A stretch of DNA of 64,000 nucleotides from Burkholderiaceae bacterium (GTDB lineage: Bacteria; Pseudomonadota; Gammaproteobacteria; Burkholderiales; Burkholderiaceae). The notes beneath the pieces were generated by a model. That model was not told the DNA's origin and searched no databases. It saw only the letters and a list, made by a program, of their open reading frames with translations. The stretch spans positions 1 through 64,000 of the forward strand of contig JAGTRK010000005.1 in NCBI GenBank assembly GCA_018261955.1. Direction: 5' to 3'. The number at the start of each line of letters is the position of its first letter. Within the stretch, counting starts at the first letter, position 1. The position numbers and the translations under genes are program-made. Below are positions 47,379 through 55,563 of the stretch, in pieces.

Positions 47379-47603
47379 ATGAACGCTTCAAAATTATTTA
47401 AACTTGCCTTGGGCTCAGCCCTTTTGGTCAGCGTGTCTGCGATGGCCGCAACCTTTGCCGAAGCCGACGTGAATGGTGATGGTAAATTGTCTTTAGAAGA
47501 AGCCCAAAAAGCAGGTTTGAGCGATTTGGCGAGTAATTTTAAAGCCTTGGACTTGGATAAAGACGGTTTCTTGTCAAAAGCCGAATTGAAAGCCAACCGC
47601 TAA
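47379..47603 (+). CDS. Small exported EF-hand protein
   Basis: The 74-residue product has an N-terminal export signal ending SVSAMAATF, then two calcium-binding loops: DVNGDGKLSLEE (about residues 29-40) and DLDKDGFLSKAE (about 57-68). Both keep the Asp/Asn/Asp-Gly-X-hydrophobic-X-X-Glu pattern. It is probably a periplasmic calcium-binding peptide; no partner is evident. GGAGA lies 5 bases before the chosen ATG. It has its own terminator. Confidence 0.8.
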   Translation: MNASKLFKLALGSALLVSVSAMAATFAEADVNGDGKLSLEEAQKAGLSDLASNFKALDLDKDGFLSKAELKANR

Positions 47604-47628
47604 AAACTATTCTTTCATGTGTGTACAT

Positions 47629-47659
47629 AGCCCTGCGTTTCATCATGCGGGGCTTTTTT
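47629..47659 (+). terminator. Terminator after the EF-hand gene
   Basis: AGCCCTGC and GCGGGGCT pair (one G-U) across a 10-base loop and are followed by a run of six T. From here to 47918 no gene, RNA or convincing promoter could be seen. Confidence 0.8.
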
Positions 47660-47918
47660 ATGTGTGTGCATATTTTGTAGATGGTTGGTTTTCAAAAAAT
47701 CAAAAACACCTCTTCAACAGCCGTGCTTAGCGCAAATTTTTCTAAAAATTGGATGATTTTAAAAGAAAAACTGAGTCTTTTTGTTGGTTTATCGTCTTCT
47801 CATACGCATCCGAGAAAAGACTGTACATCATTTCTGTATTCATGGGTATGACGGCGTTGCATATGATGGTTGTGCAGAGGTCTGATATTTGTTGGTTGTT
47901 AAAAAATTGAGAGGATCC

Positions 47919-48956
47919 ATGTTTAAAACACTGAATCAAATAGCGCAAAAATCCCCCCGTTTGTTTTTAATTCTTGCTGCGGTGGTTTGGTTTGCACTGT
48001 ATCAAGTACTCATTCCCTTATCCGAATATTGCGTGACCTTGCTTCCCGTTGAGCGCAGTTCACGTTTGGGTGGTGCGTTGCAATTCTTTTTTTATGACAC
48101 CCCCAAAGTTTTGATGTTGTTGACAGCGGTGGTGTTTGTGATGGGCATGATCAACAGTTATTTTACCCCTGAGCGCACGCGTGCATTGTTGGCGGGTAAA
48201 ACCGAGGGAGTAGCCAATGTCATGGCGGCATCATTGGGTATTGTGACACCATTTTGTTCTTGTTCAGCAGTGCCTTTGTTTATCGGTTTTGTGCAGGCAG
48301 GTGTGCCTTTGGGCGTGACTTTTTCATTTTTGATTGCCGCGCCTATGGTCAATGAGGTGGCATTGACGTTGCTGTTTGGTATGTTTGGTTGGAAAGTAGC
48401 GATGCTGTACCTCGGCTTGGGTTTGTCTGTTGCGATTATGGCGGGTTGGGTAATTGGGCGTTTAAAAATGGAAGCCTATTTAGAGGATTGGGTGCGCGAT
48501 ATGCCCAAAATGTCGGCTCAATTTGAAGACGTTGGGATTACATTGTCAGAGCGTATTCAAGCGGGTTTTGCATCGGTGCGCGAAATTGTGGGTAAGGTTT
48601 GGCCTTATATTTTGGTGGGTATTGCTCTCGGTGGTGTGATACATGGCTATGTGCCCGAAGATTTTATGGCATCAATTATGGGTAAAGAGGCTTGGTGGTC
48701 TGTGCCATTGGCGATATTGGTGGGTATTCCGATGTACACCAACGCGGCGGGTGTCATTCCCATCGTGCAGGCTTTACTGACCAAAGGGGCGGCTTTGGGT
48801 ACGGTGTTGGCATTTATGATGAGTGTGATTGCATTGTCTTTACCCGAAATGATTATTTTACGCAAAGTGCTTAAAATTCGTCTGATTGCGACATTCGTTG
48901 GTGTGGTGGCAGCTGGGATTTTAATCGTGGGTTATGTCTTTAACGCAGTACTGTAG
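47919..48956 (+). CDS. ArsP/DUF318-family permease
   Basis: The 345-residue polytopic protein belongs to the PF03773 permease family, which includes ArsP exporters of organoarsenicals. The diagnostic run GIVTPFCSCSAVPLFIGFVQ, with paired Cys in FCSCS, and FLIAAPMVNEVALTLLFGMF are present, followed by a central cytoplasmic loop (about 200-225) and a second half with GIPMYTNAAGVIPI. The ATG chosen sits 5 bases after GAGAGGA. It leads a three-gene run with a small thioredoxin and a rhodanese. An arsenic or other thiol-reactive metalloid substrate is likely from context. Confidence 0.85.
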   Translation: MFKTLNQIAQKSPRLFLILAAVVWFALYQVLIPLSEYCVTLLPVERSSRLGGALQFFFYDTPKVLMLLTAVVFVMGMINSYFTPERTRALLAGKTEGVANVMAASLGIVTPFCSCSAVPLFIGFVQAGVPLGVTFSFLIAAPMVNEVALTLLFGMFGWKVAMLYLGLGLSVAIMAGWVIGRLKMEAYLEDWVRDMPKMSAQFEDVGITLSERIQAGFASVREIVGKVWPYILVGIALGGVIHGYVPEDFMASIMGKEAWWSVPLAILVGIPMYTNAAGVIPIVQALLTKGAALGTVLAFMMSVIALSLPEMIILRKVLKIRLIATFVGVVAAGILIVGYVFNAVL

Positions 48957-49011
48957 TGTGTTTTTAACTTGGATCAATGTGATTGAGTTTTTTATTTTTT
49001 GAGAGGAATAC

Positions 49012-49248
49012 ATGATGGAAATTAAAGTATTGGGTACAGGTTGCACCAATTGTAAAGCAACCGTGGCATTGATTGAGCAAATCGCTCAGACCAAAGGCGT
49101 GACAGTCCATGTGCAAAAAGTTGAAGAGTTGCGAGAAATTATGGGCTACGGCGTGATGAGCACACCTGGGGTGGTGATTGATGGCAAAGTGGTGCATGCT
49201 GGTGGCATTCCCCATCGTGAAAAAATTGAACAATGGTTGTCAAACTAA
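49012..49248 (+). CDS. Small thioredoxin-like redox-active protein (TIGR00412 type)
   Basis: The 78 residues form a minimal thioredoxin fold with the active site GTGCTNCKA (Cys 11 and 14), a cis-Pro motif STPGVVIDGKVVHAG, and HREKIEQWL at the end. Such redox-active disulfide proteins often sit beside PF03773 permeases and may deliver reductant or bind the metalloid. A second ATG one codon in has the better spacing from GAGAGGA. Confidence 0.88.
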   Translation: MMEIKVLGTGCTNCKATVALIEQIAQTKGVTVHVQKVEELREIMGYGVMSTPGVVIDGKVVHAGGIPHREKIEQWLSN

Positions 49249-49260
49249 TTGGAGCCACGC

Positions 49261-49752
49261 ATGAATAGTCAGCCCAAAAAATTGGCAGAGGCAACACAGT
49301 ATTGCCCCACGACAGCACATCGTAAAATCCTCGAAGAGGGTTTGTTGGTGGTGGATGTGCGTGAGTATGATGAGGTTAAACAACTGGCTTTTGATGTGCC
49401 AGAAATCATTCATATTCCGTTGAGTGAATTCGATACACGCTATGCGGAATTACCGCGTGACCGCGAAATGGTGCTTGTTTGCTCGGCGGGACACCGCAGT
49501 TTGAAGGCGTGTTATTTTTTAATGTTTCATGGCTACGATAAGGTCGCCAATATGGAGTATGGTATGGACAGATGGATTGTGCGTGGTTTTCCTGTGCGTG
49601 GTGAAAAATTAAGCACGCCATCAGATGAGCAGGCAAGTGCTTGTGGTTGCACAACTCTCGCAAGCACAGCAGATTCGTGTTGTGCGCCATCGCCTGCTGC
49701 CAACAACACTTGCTGCTCGCCCACACCATCGGCGAGTAAAGGTTGTTGTTAA
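49261..49752 (+). CDS. Rhodanese-like protein with cysteine-rich tail
   Basis: The first 115 residues are a rhodanese domain (LLVVDVREYDEVKQLAF, LVCSAGHRSLKACYFLMFHG) with the active-site Cys in VCSAGHRS. The last 35 residues are unusual: about nine cysteines in the clusters ACGC, SCC, TCC and GCC set in a Pro/Ala/Ser-rich chain. This looks like a soft-metal or metalloid-binding tail. The ATG 6 bases after GGAG is used rather than the upstream TTG. It follows the thioredoxin gene by 12 bases and ends the permease operon. Confidence 0.85.
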   Translation: MNSQPKKLAEATQYCPTTAHRKILEEGLLVVDVREYDEVKQLAFDVPEIIHIPLSEFDTRYAELPRDREMVLVCSAGHRSLKACYFLMFHGYDKVANMEYGMDRWIVRGFPVRGEKLSTPSDEQASACGCTTLASTADSCCAPSPAANNTCCSPTPSASKGCC

Positions 49753-49806
49753 TTATCACACTTAATAAGCATCGCAGAGAATTTGTCAAAGGCGTTTATG
49801 AAGCGT

Positions 49807-50367
49807 TTATGGGCGCGGTGTGAAACAACACACCTCGCCCGCGTCATCGAATTTCACTTGGCAAGATAGTTTCAGCTGATTTGCCAGTGCCACGCGCGCC
49901 CTTTGTAGACGCGATTTCGCGCCTGATAATGACAAACCCGTGATACGTGCGAACTCGGCTTGTGCCATGCCATCAAGGTCACACAACTGTATGGCTTGGC
50001 GATTTTTTTCTGACAATTCCTTGAGCACGCGGGGTAGGCAAACAGTCAAACTGTCCACAGGCAGAGGCTCATCGATCAAGGGTTCTGGCAATTGTTCATC
50101 CAATTCCACCCAATTTTTTTGCGTGCGAAATTGATCGATGAGCATTCGCTTTGCCATTGTAAAAAACCATGCGCGTGGGTTTTCAATGGCGCAAAATTTT
50201 TGTTGTTGCGCCAAAGATTTGAGAAACATCTCTTGCAAAAAATCCTCGCTTTGCTCGCGCATCAAACCCTGCTTGCACAACCAACGGCGCAATTCTTGCT
50301 CATGTGCATGCCATGCTTGCATTAGGCAGGGTGTGGTTTGTTGGATCGGATGGGGTGATTTTTGCAT
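49807..50367 (-). CDS. ECF-type sigma factor, SigZ-like
   Basis: The 186-residue protein has sigma region 2 (EDFLQEMFLKSLAQQQKFC, NPRAWFFTMAKRMLIDQFR) and region 4 (LKELSEKNRQAIQLCDLDGM, ARITGLSLSGAKSRLQRARV) with no region 1 or 3. Its tail SCQVKFDDAGEVCCFTPRP carries Cys as in SigZ-like factors and could sense metalloids. There is no anti-sigma gene nearby. It is convergent with the permease operon and divergent from arsR, so it may control one or both. The start codon follows an A11 tract in its leader and has no visible ribosome site. Confidence 0.82.
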   Translation of the reverse strand: MQKSPHPIQQTTPCLMQAWHAHEQELRRWLCKQGLMREQSEDFLQEMFLKSLAQQQKFCAIENPRAWFFTMAKRMLIDQFRTQKNWVELDEQLPEPLIDEPLPVDSLTVCLPRVLKELSEKNRQAIQLCDLDGMAQAEFARITGLSLSGAKSRLQRARVALANQLKLSCQVKFDDAGEVCCFTPRP

Positions 50368-50453
50368 GGTGTTTTTTTTTTTGAGTGAATGCGTTATTTT
50401 ACAGGGGTTTTTTAATCGATGACACAGGCTTGGTGAATGATGAATGTTTTAAT

Positions 50454-50488
50454 TTGCATTATTTCAATATTTCAAGTATCATTGAAAT
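50454..50488 (+). promoter_or_regulatory. ars promoter with overlapping ArsR operator
   Basis: TTGCAT (50454-50459) and TATCAT (50477-50482) are 17 bases apart. The dyad ATTTCAA-N6-TTGAAAT (50469-50488) covers the -10 element and reaches the base before the arsR ATG, and a further ATTTCAAT lies at 50461. This layout fits repression by ArsR, released by arsenite. The predicted transcription start falls on or next to the A of the ATG. Confidence 0.7.
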
Positions 50489-50788
50489 ATGAACACACAA
50501 ACTGCCGTCACCTCTCTGTCCGCCCTTGCGCAAGCATCGCGCTTATCTGTATTTCGTCTTTTGATTCAAGCGGGTGCCGAGGGTCTGCCTGCGGGCAGAA
50601 TCAGCGAGATGACGGGCATCGCGCCGTCTGCTTTGTCCTTTCATTTGAAAGAACTCAATCACGCGGGTTTGGTCAGTAGCGAGAGTGCGGGGCGATTTGT
50701 AATCTATCGGGCGAATACTGCATTGATGAACGAGCTCATTGGATATTTGACTGAGAATTGTTGTGCGGGTGTGGACTGCGGTTTATGA
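50489..50788 (+). CDS. arsR: ArsR-family metalloid-responsive repressor
   Basis: The 99-residue winged-helix protein shows LAQASRLSVFRLLIQAGAEG, recognition region AGRISEMTGIAPSALSFHLK and wing HAGLVSSESAGRFVIYR. The C-terminus ENCCAGVDCGL has three Cys, the arsenite-binding arrangement of the C-terminal-site ArsR subgroup. It is followed by arsC and acr3 and preceded by its likely operator. No ribosome site can exist upstream if transcription starts at the ATG. Confidence 0.92.
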   Translation: MNTQTAVTSLSALAQASRLSVFRLLIQAGAEGLPAGRISEMTGIAPSALSFHLKELNHAGLVSSESAGRFVIYRANTALMNELIGYLTENCCAGVDCGL

Positions 50789-50842
50789 CATGGTTTTGTC
50801 ATTTTGATTTTATATGATGAGTCTTTAAATAGTGGGACAAAA

Positions 50843-51385
50843 ATGGATAAAGTGTATAACGTTTTGGTGTTGTGTACGGGCAATTCCGCACGCAGTGTGA
50901 TGACGGAAGGTTTGATTAATGTGATGGGCAAAGGGCGGTTTCGTGCCTACAGCGCGGGCAGCAAGCCCAGCGGTCGCGTGAATCCTTTGGCAATTGAGCA
51001 ACTGCAATCCATTGGCTACGATACCAGTGGGTTGCGCAGTAAAAGTTGGGACGAGTTCTCACCGTCGATCAATCCCGATGCCCCGCAGATGGATTTTGTG
51101 TTCACGGTGTGTGACAACGCCGCGGGTGAAACTTGTCCGATTTGGTACGGCGCGCCGATGACCGCGCATTGGGGTTTTCCCGACCCAGGTATGACGGGAA
51201 CAGATGCCGAAAAACGTGCGGATTTTGCACGGGTGTTTCGTATGATTATGAATCGCGTGCATGTGTTTGTGAATTTGCCACTGGATGTGCTAGACGCGAA
51301 TGCGATACGCCACGAGATTAAAGCAATTGCTGCTGTCACAGGCGAAGCCGATAATCACCTGCAAAATCAATGGATCAAATCATGA
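50843..51385 (+). CDS. arsC: Arsenate reductase, low-molecular-weight phosphatase type
   Basis: ArsC reduces arsenate to arsenite for export. The 180-residue protein has the phosphatase-like P-loop LVLCTGNSARSVM (Cys 11, CX5R) and the redox Cys in VFTVCDNAAGETCPIW, the features of thioredoxin- or glutaredoxin-linked LMW-PTP arsenate reductases. DPGMTG holds the general acid Asp. An upstream in-frame ATG would add 13 residues; the ATG giving MDKVYNVLVLC is standard. It overlaps acr3 by 4 bases. Confidence 0.92.
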   Translation: MDKVYNVLVLCTGNSARSVMTEGLINVMGKGRFRAYSAGSKPSGRVNPLAIEQLQSIGYDTSGLRSKSWDEFSPSINPDAPQMDFVFTVCDNAAGETCPIWYGAPMTAHWGFPDPGMTGTDAEKRADFARVFRMIMNRVHVFVNLPLDVLDANAIRHEIKAIAAVTGEADNHLQNQWIKS

Positions 51386-52437
51386 GTGATAATAAGTCAA
51401 TCACTCAATCTATGAGCGTGTTTGAACGCTATCTCAGTCTCTGGGTGGCTCTGTGTATTGTGGTTGGTGTGGTGCTAGGTCAACTCATGCCATCGGTGTT
51501 TGAGCAACTGGGGGCGATGGAAGTCGCACAGGTCAATTTGCCCGTGGGTTTGCTGATTTGGGTGATGATTGTTCCCATGCTGATGAAGATTGATTTTTCG
51601 TCCTTGCACCAAGTCAAACAACACTGGCGTGGCATCGGTGTGACCTTGTTCATCAATTGGCTGGTTAAACCCTTCTCGATGGCGTTTTTGGGTTGGTTAT
51701 TTATCCGTCATGTGTTTGTGAATTATCTTCCTGCGGCGCAATTGGACAGTTATATTGCGGGTTTAATCCTACTCGCCGCCGCGCCATGCACTGCAATGGT
51801 GTTTGTTTGGAGTCGTCTGACCAACGGCGAACCGTTGTTCACACTCTCGCAAGTGGCACTGAACGACACGATTATGATTTTTGCCTTTGCACCGATTGTC
51901 GGTTTGTTGTTGGGACTCTCGGCAATCACCGTGCCGTGGGACACTTTGTTGATTTCGGTGATTTTGTACATCGTCATTCCCATCATCATCGCTCAAGTTT
52001 TGCGTCAAATTTTGCTCAAAAAAGGCGAACATGCGTTTGCACACGCGATGGAAAAAATGGTCACGTATTCCATCGTTGCCTTGTTATTGACTTTGGTATT
52101 GTTGTTCGCGTTTCAGGGCAAAGCAATCGTCGAGCAACCTTTGATTATTGCCATGCTTGCTGTGCCGATTTTGATACAGGTGTTGTTCAACTCTGGCTTG
52201 GCGTATTGGCTCAATCGTGCGGTCGGCGAGAAGCACAATGTTGCGTGTCCATCGGCGTTGATTGGTGCGAGTAACTTCTTTGAGTTGGCGGTGGCGGCGG
52301 CGATTAGCTTGTTTGGTTTTGAATCAGGGGCGGCACTCGCAACTGTTGTTGGTGTGTTGGTCGAAGTGCCCGTGATGCTGCTGGTCGTGCGCTGGGTCAA
52401 TCAATCGAAAAACTGGTATGAACGTACCGCTGATTGA
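51382..52437 (+). CDS. acr3: Arsenite efflux transporter, ACR3 family
   Basis: The 351-residue protein has ten hydrophobic segments and ACR3 signatures: LPVGLLIWVMIVPMLMKIDF, NWLVKPFSMAFLGWLF, ILLAAAPCTAMVFVWSRLTN (with the essential Cys in AAPCTAMV) and ALIGASNFFELAVAAAISLF. It exports arsenite using the proton gradient. The start ATG overlaps the arsC stop (ATGA), so the two are coupled; an ATG four codons earlier is possible. Confidence 0.94.
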   Translation: MSDNKSITQSMSVFERYLSLWVALCIVVGVVLGQLMPSVFEQLGAMEVAQVNLPVGLLIWVMIVPMLMKIDFSSLHQVKQHWRGIGVTLFINWLVKPFSMAFLGWLFIRHVFVNYLPAAQLDSYIAGLILLAAAPCTAMVFVWSRLTNGEPLFTLSQVALNDTIMIFAFAPIVGLLLGLSAITVPWDTLLISVILYIVIPIIIAQVLRQILLKKGEHAFAHAMEKMVTYSIVALLLTLVLLFAFQGKAIVEQPLIIAMLAVPILIQVLFNSGLAYWLNRAVGEKHNVACPSALIGASNFFELAVAAAISLFGFESGAALATVVGVLVEVPVMLLVVRWVNQSKNWYERTAD

Positions 52438-52446
52438 AGCTTTGCA

Positions 52447-53379
52447 TTACAAAAGCTGATTTAAACCTTTGACATCCAACTGCGCAAACGTCTGAATCTC
52501 AGGCATGCCACGTATCCACGTCATCTGACGTTTTGCTAATTGGCGCGTGGCGGCTTGACCTTTGTCGATGAATGTATCGTAATCAACCGTACCCTCCAAA
52601 AATTCCCAAGCCTGCCGATAGCCGACACAGCGCATCGATGGCATATCCACGGTCAAGTCTCCACGTGCACGCAAATCGTGCATCTCATTGAGGAAGCCTT
52701 GTTCTATCATATTGAGAAAACGCTGATTGATGCGCTCGTGGAGGAGTGAGCGTGGCTCAGGAATCAGCGCGGTCAGTATCGGTGTGAACGGCAGCGTATG
52801 CGTGCGTGTATCTTCCGCCCACCACTGGCTCATCGGTTTGCCCGAAACTCGATAAATCTCAATCGCGCGATTGATGCGCTGTGCATCGGTTGGCTTTAAA
52901 CGTTCCGCAGTGATGGGGTCAAACTGCGCCAATTGTGCGTGTAAATACGCCCAACCATGTTGCTTGGCTTGTGCGTCAATGTCTGCGCGAATTTCGGCAT
53001 TTGACTCAGGCAATTCGGTGAGTGGCTCAAGTAACGCTTTGACATACAACATTGTGCCGCCGACCAATACGGGTAAATTGCCACGCGCATCAATTTCGTG
53101 TATCAGTCGCGTTGCATCGGCGGCAAACTGCGCCGCGCTGTACGACTCAGTCGGCTCAATAATATCAATCAAATGGTGCGGGCAAAGCGCGCGTTCAGTC
53201 AGTGTGGGCTTCGCCGTACCAATGTCCATACCGCGATACACCAAAGCCGAATCCACGCTGATGATTTCGATGGGACGCGATTGTGCCAACGCCAAAGCCA
53301 GTGCGGTTTTGCCAGACGCGGTGGGGCCGAGGATGAATAGGGCGGTGGGGGTTCGAGGGTTTTGAGTGATAGCGTTCAT
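52447..53379 (-). CDS. miaA: tRNA dimethylallyltransferase
   Basis: MiaA adds the isopentenyl group to A37 of tRNAs reading UNN codons. The 310-residue protein has the P-loop [15 protein letters not shown] (about 18-32), [33 protein letters not shown], and [16 protein letters not shown], with [13 protein letters not shown] in the C-terminal part. It is convergent with acr3 (9 bases apart), so the arsenic genes abut a housekeeping run here. Confidence 0.96.
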   Translation of the reverse strand: MNAITQNPRTPTALFILGPTASGKTALALALAQSRPIEIISVDSALVYRGMDIGTAKPTLTERALCPHHLIDIIEPTESYSAAQFAADATRLIHEIDARGNLPVLVGGTMLYVKALLEPLTELPESNAEIRADIDAQAKQHGWAYLHAQLAQFDPITAERLKPTDAQRINRAIEIYRVSGKPMSQWWAEDTRTHTLPFTPILTALIPEPRSLLHERINQRFLNMIEQGFLNEMHDLRARGDLTVDMPSMRCVGYRQAWEFLEGTVDYDTFIDKGQAATRQLAKRQMTWIRGMPEIQTFAQLDVKGLNQLL

Positions 53380-53422
53380 GCGCCATTTTAACAGTTTGTA
53401 ATTGGTAAAATGATGTCACACA

Positions 53423-54250
53423 TCACAACTGTCCCAAAACTCCCAAACTCGGCTCGGCTTGATTAAGGGTGTAAAAATGCAAACTCGGCGCGCCCAGTTG
53501 CACCAAGCGTTCGCACAGTTGCGCCACCACCTCTTGGCCAAAGGCCTTGATAGATTCGGCATCATCGCCAAAACTTGCAAGTTTGAGCAATACCCAACGC
53601 GGTATTTCTGCACCGCAAGTCTCTGAAAATCGCGCGAGGCGGTTGTAGTTGGTAATCGGCATGATGCCGGGAATAATCGGTGCGTTCACACCTTTGGCAC
53701 GCACATCCTCGACAAAGCGTGCGTAGGCATCGGCATTGTAAAAATACTGGGTGATGGCGGTGTTCGCGCCTGCTTGCATTTTATTGACAAAATGTTTGAG
53801 GTCATCTTGTGGTGTGCGCGCTTGTGGGTGGTATTCGGGATAGGCCGCAACGCTGATGTGGAACCAGTCGCCGCTGTGCTCGCGGATGAGTGACACCAAG
53901 TCCGATGCGTGCGCGAGTTCACCCATACCACCCATGCCTGAGGGCAAATCACCACGCAGTGCGACGATGCGGTTTACACCTTGCGCTTTGAGTTCATCGA
54001 GTATATTGAGTGTGTTTGCGCGGGTCGCGCCAACGCAGGATAGGTGTGGCGCGGCTTCAAAGCCTTTTGAGCGAATATTGGCAACGGCGTTGAATGTACC
54101 CGCTTGCGTTGAGCCACCTGCGCCGTAGGTGACTGAAAAAAACTCAGGGTTACGCGTGGCCAGTTGTGTCACGGTGTGCATGAGTTTTTCTTCACCTTCT
54201 GCGGTTTTTGGTGGGAAGAATTCAAAACTGACAGGAATAGATAAAGTCAT
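53423..54250 (-). CDS. metF: 5,10-methylenetetrahydrofolate reductase
   Basis: MetF makes 5-methyl-THF for methionine synthesis. The 275-residue FAD barrel shows SFEFFPPKTAEGEEKL (with the catalytic Glu), FFSVTYGAGGST, LRGDLPSG, VAAYPEYHPQA, ITQYFYNADAYARFV and PGIMPITN. It is the last gene of the ahcY-holin-like-tlyA-metF run and lies 8 bases after tlyA, joining methionine and SAM recycling. Confidence 0.96.
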   Translation of the reverse strand: MTLSIPVSFEFFPPKTAEGEEKLMHTVTQLATRNPEFFSVTYGAGGSTQAGTFNAVANIRSKGFEAAPHLSCVGATRANTLNILDELKAQGVNRIVALRGDLPSGMGGMGELAHASDLVSLIREHSGDWFHISVAAYPEYHPQARTPQDDLKHFVNKMQAGANTAITQYFYNADAYARFVEDVRAKGVNAPIIPGIMPITNYNRLARFSETCGAEIPRWVLLKLASFGDDAESIKAFGQEVVAQLCERLVQLGAPSLHFYTLNQAEPSLGVLGQL

Positions 54251-54258
54251 AATATGAT

Positions 54259-55068
54259 TTAGTCGTTGAGTTGAAACTGGGCAAATACAAAAAATTCGTG
54301 GTTGCCATCCGTGCCCGTAATTGGGCTGGCGAAGTAATCTAAAACGGTTAAATTCTGCGCCATACAGGCTTGCAAAATATTGGCTTGCACTTCGGTATAG
54401 CGTGCTGGGTCTTTGACGATGCCCGCTTTGCTGAGCGCATCGGCATCCAATTCAAACTGTGGTTTGACCAGCATGAGGATGTGTGCATTGGGTTTGAGCA
54501 GGCTTTGCTCACCTGCTGCAAATATCGGCAAAATTTTGGTCAATGAGATAAACGATAAATCTGCCACCGCCAAATCAAATCCATTCGTAATCGGCGTAAT
54601 GTTTGCATCGTTCAAATCTTCAAAACGTTCTGCCAACTCATCCGCATCCAAATACCGTGCATTGCAATTTTCAAACACGGTTAAGCGCGGCTCGTGGTGC
54701 AAACGCTTGTGCAACTGGTCATGCCCGACATCGATACCGACCACGCGCGCCGCGCCATTTTGTAGTAAGCAGTCGGCAAATCCGCCTGTGCTCGTACCCA
54801 AGTCCAATACGTTTAAACCTGCGACAGAGAACTGCGTATGTGTCAACGCGCCCGCGAGTTTCATGCCTGCGCGCGAGACGAATTTATCGGTGTCTGAATC
54901 GGCGACCTGCAAGGGTGTGGTGTCGTCTAACTCATACGAGGCTTTTTTGATCGTTTGCCAATCGCGCCCATTGTGCCATGAGACGCGCCCATCACTGACC
55001 AAACGCTGCGCGTGCGCGCGCGATTCGGCGAGGTTTTGCGTCACAAGCACTTGGTCAATACGCGGCAT
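54259..55068 (-). CDS. tlyA: TlyA-family rRNA 2'-O-methyltransferase
   Basis: TlyA proteins methylate cytidines of 16S and/or 23S rRNA. The 269 residues contain an N-terminal S4 RNA-binding domain (MPRIDQVLVTQNLAESRAHA, DGRVSWHNG), the linker KFVSRAGMKLAGAL, and an FtsJ-type SAM domain (LNVLDLGTSTGGFADCLLQN, VVGIDVGHDQLH, VADLSFISLTKILP). It follows the SAM-cycle gene ahcY in the same run, with 8 bases to metF. Confidence 0.92.
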   Translation of the reverse strand: MPRIDQVLVTQNLAESRAHAQRLVSDGRVSWHNGRDWQTIKKASYELDDTTPLQVADSDTDKFVSRAGMKLAGALTHTQFSVAGLNVLDLGTSTGGFADCLLQNGAARVVGIDVGHDQLHKRLHHEPRLTVFENCNARYLDADELAERFEDLNDANITPITNGFDLAVADLSFISLTKILPIFAAGEQSLLKPNAHILMLVKPQFELDADALSKAGIVKDPARYTEVQANILQACMAQNLTVLDYFASPITGTDGNHEFFVFAQFQLND

Positions 55069-55071
55069 GGT

Positions 55072-55422
55072 TTATTTTTTATCATTGGACAAAATACTGC
55101 TAGCCGCCCAGTTGATTAAACCATAAACAATCGCTGCCCAAAACGCCGTGCCAAAGGTGTCGATGTGAAAGCCTTTGACCAAAGAACTGACCAAAAATAA
55201 CAAAGCTGCATTGATGAGCAACGTCACCAAACCCAAACTCAAAATTTGCAAGGGCAGGGTGAGTAGGCTCACGATGGGTCGGATGAAGGTATTGATTAAA
55301 CCCAGCACCAAAGCCGCCATAAGTGCAGTCATCGGTTCGTTAATGGTGATGCCATCAAATAAATAAGGCAGTGCCATCAGGGCAATGGTGGCAATTGCCC
55401 AGTGAAGTAGCCAGCGTGTCAT
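55072..55422 (-). CDS. Small four-helix membrane protein, phage-holin IV/PF04020 type
   Basis: The 116-residue protein has four hydrophobic segments and the family pattern MALPYLFDGITINEPMTALM, LGLINTFIRPIVSLLTLPLQ and AFWAAIVYGLINWAASSIL. Although databases call this family phage holin superfamily IV, most members are chromosomal and of unknown role. The ATG behind AAGGAG is used; the longer reading adds nine residues. It sits between ahcY and tlyA, its usual betaproteobacterial location. Confidence 0.85.
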   Translation of the reverse strand: MTRWLLHWAIATIALMALPYLFDGITINEPMTALMAALVLGLINTFIRPIVSLLTLPLQILSLGLVTLLINAALLFLVSSLVKGFHIDTFGTAFWAAIVYGLINWAASSILSNDKK

Positions 55423-55457
55423 GTTTGCTCCTTGCGTTTTGTTTGTCATTTACAAAT

Positions 55458-55556
55458 GTCATGGCGGGCTTGATCCGCCATCTCCTTGGATTAGGAAACA
55501 CTATTGGGGGATTACGGGTGACCTGAACCCATTGGTTCTTACCCGCAATGACCCAG
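55458..55556. repeat. Dispersed repeat between ahcY and the holin-like gene
   Basis: GTCATGGCGG at the left and CCGCAATGAC at the right are imperfect inverted ends. Inside, GGCGG-GCTTGAT-CCGCC is a hairpin. The outer words belong to the GTCATTGCG family seen elsewhere. Confidence 0.55.
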
Positions 55557-55563
55557 TGCCTCA

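Noticed and set aside
47742-47948. Minus-strand 68-residue frame upstream of the ArsP-like permease
   Set aside because: It runs into the permease start, lacks family features and a ribosome site, and is best read as chance in an AT-rich gap.
55072-55422. Prophage sign from a holin-family gene
   Set aside because: The PF04020 family is mostly chromosomal, the gene sits in its usual place between ahcY and tlyA, and no other phage gene is near.
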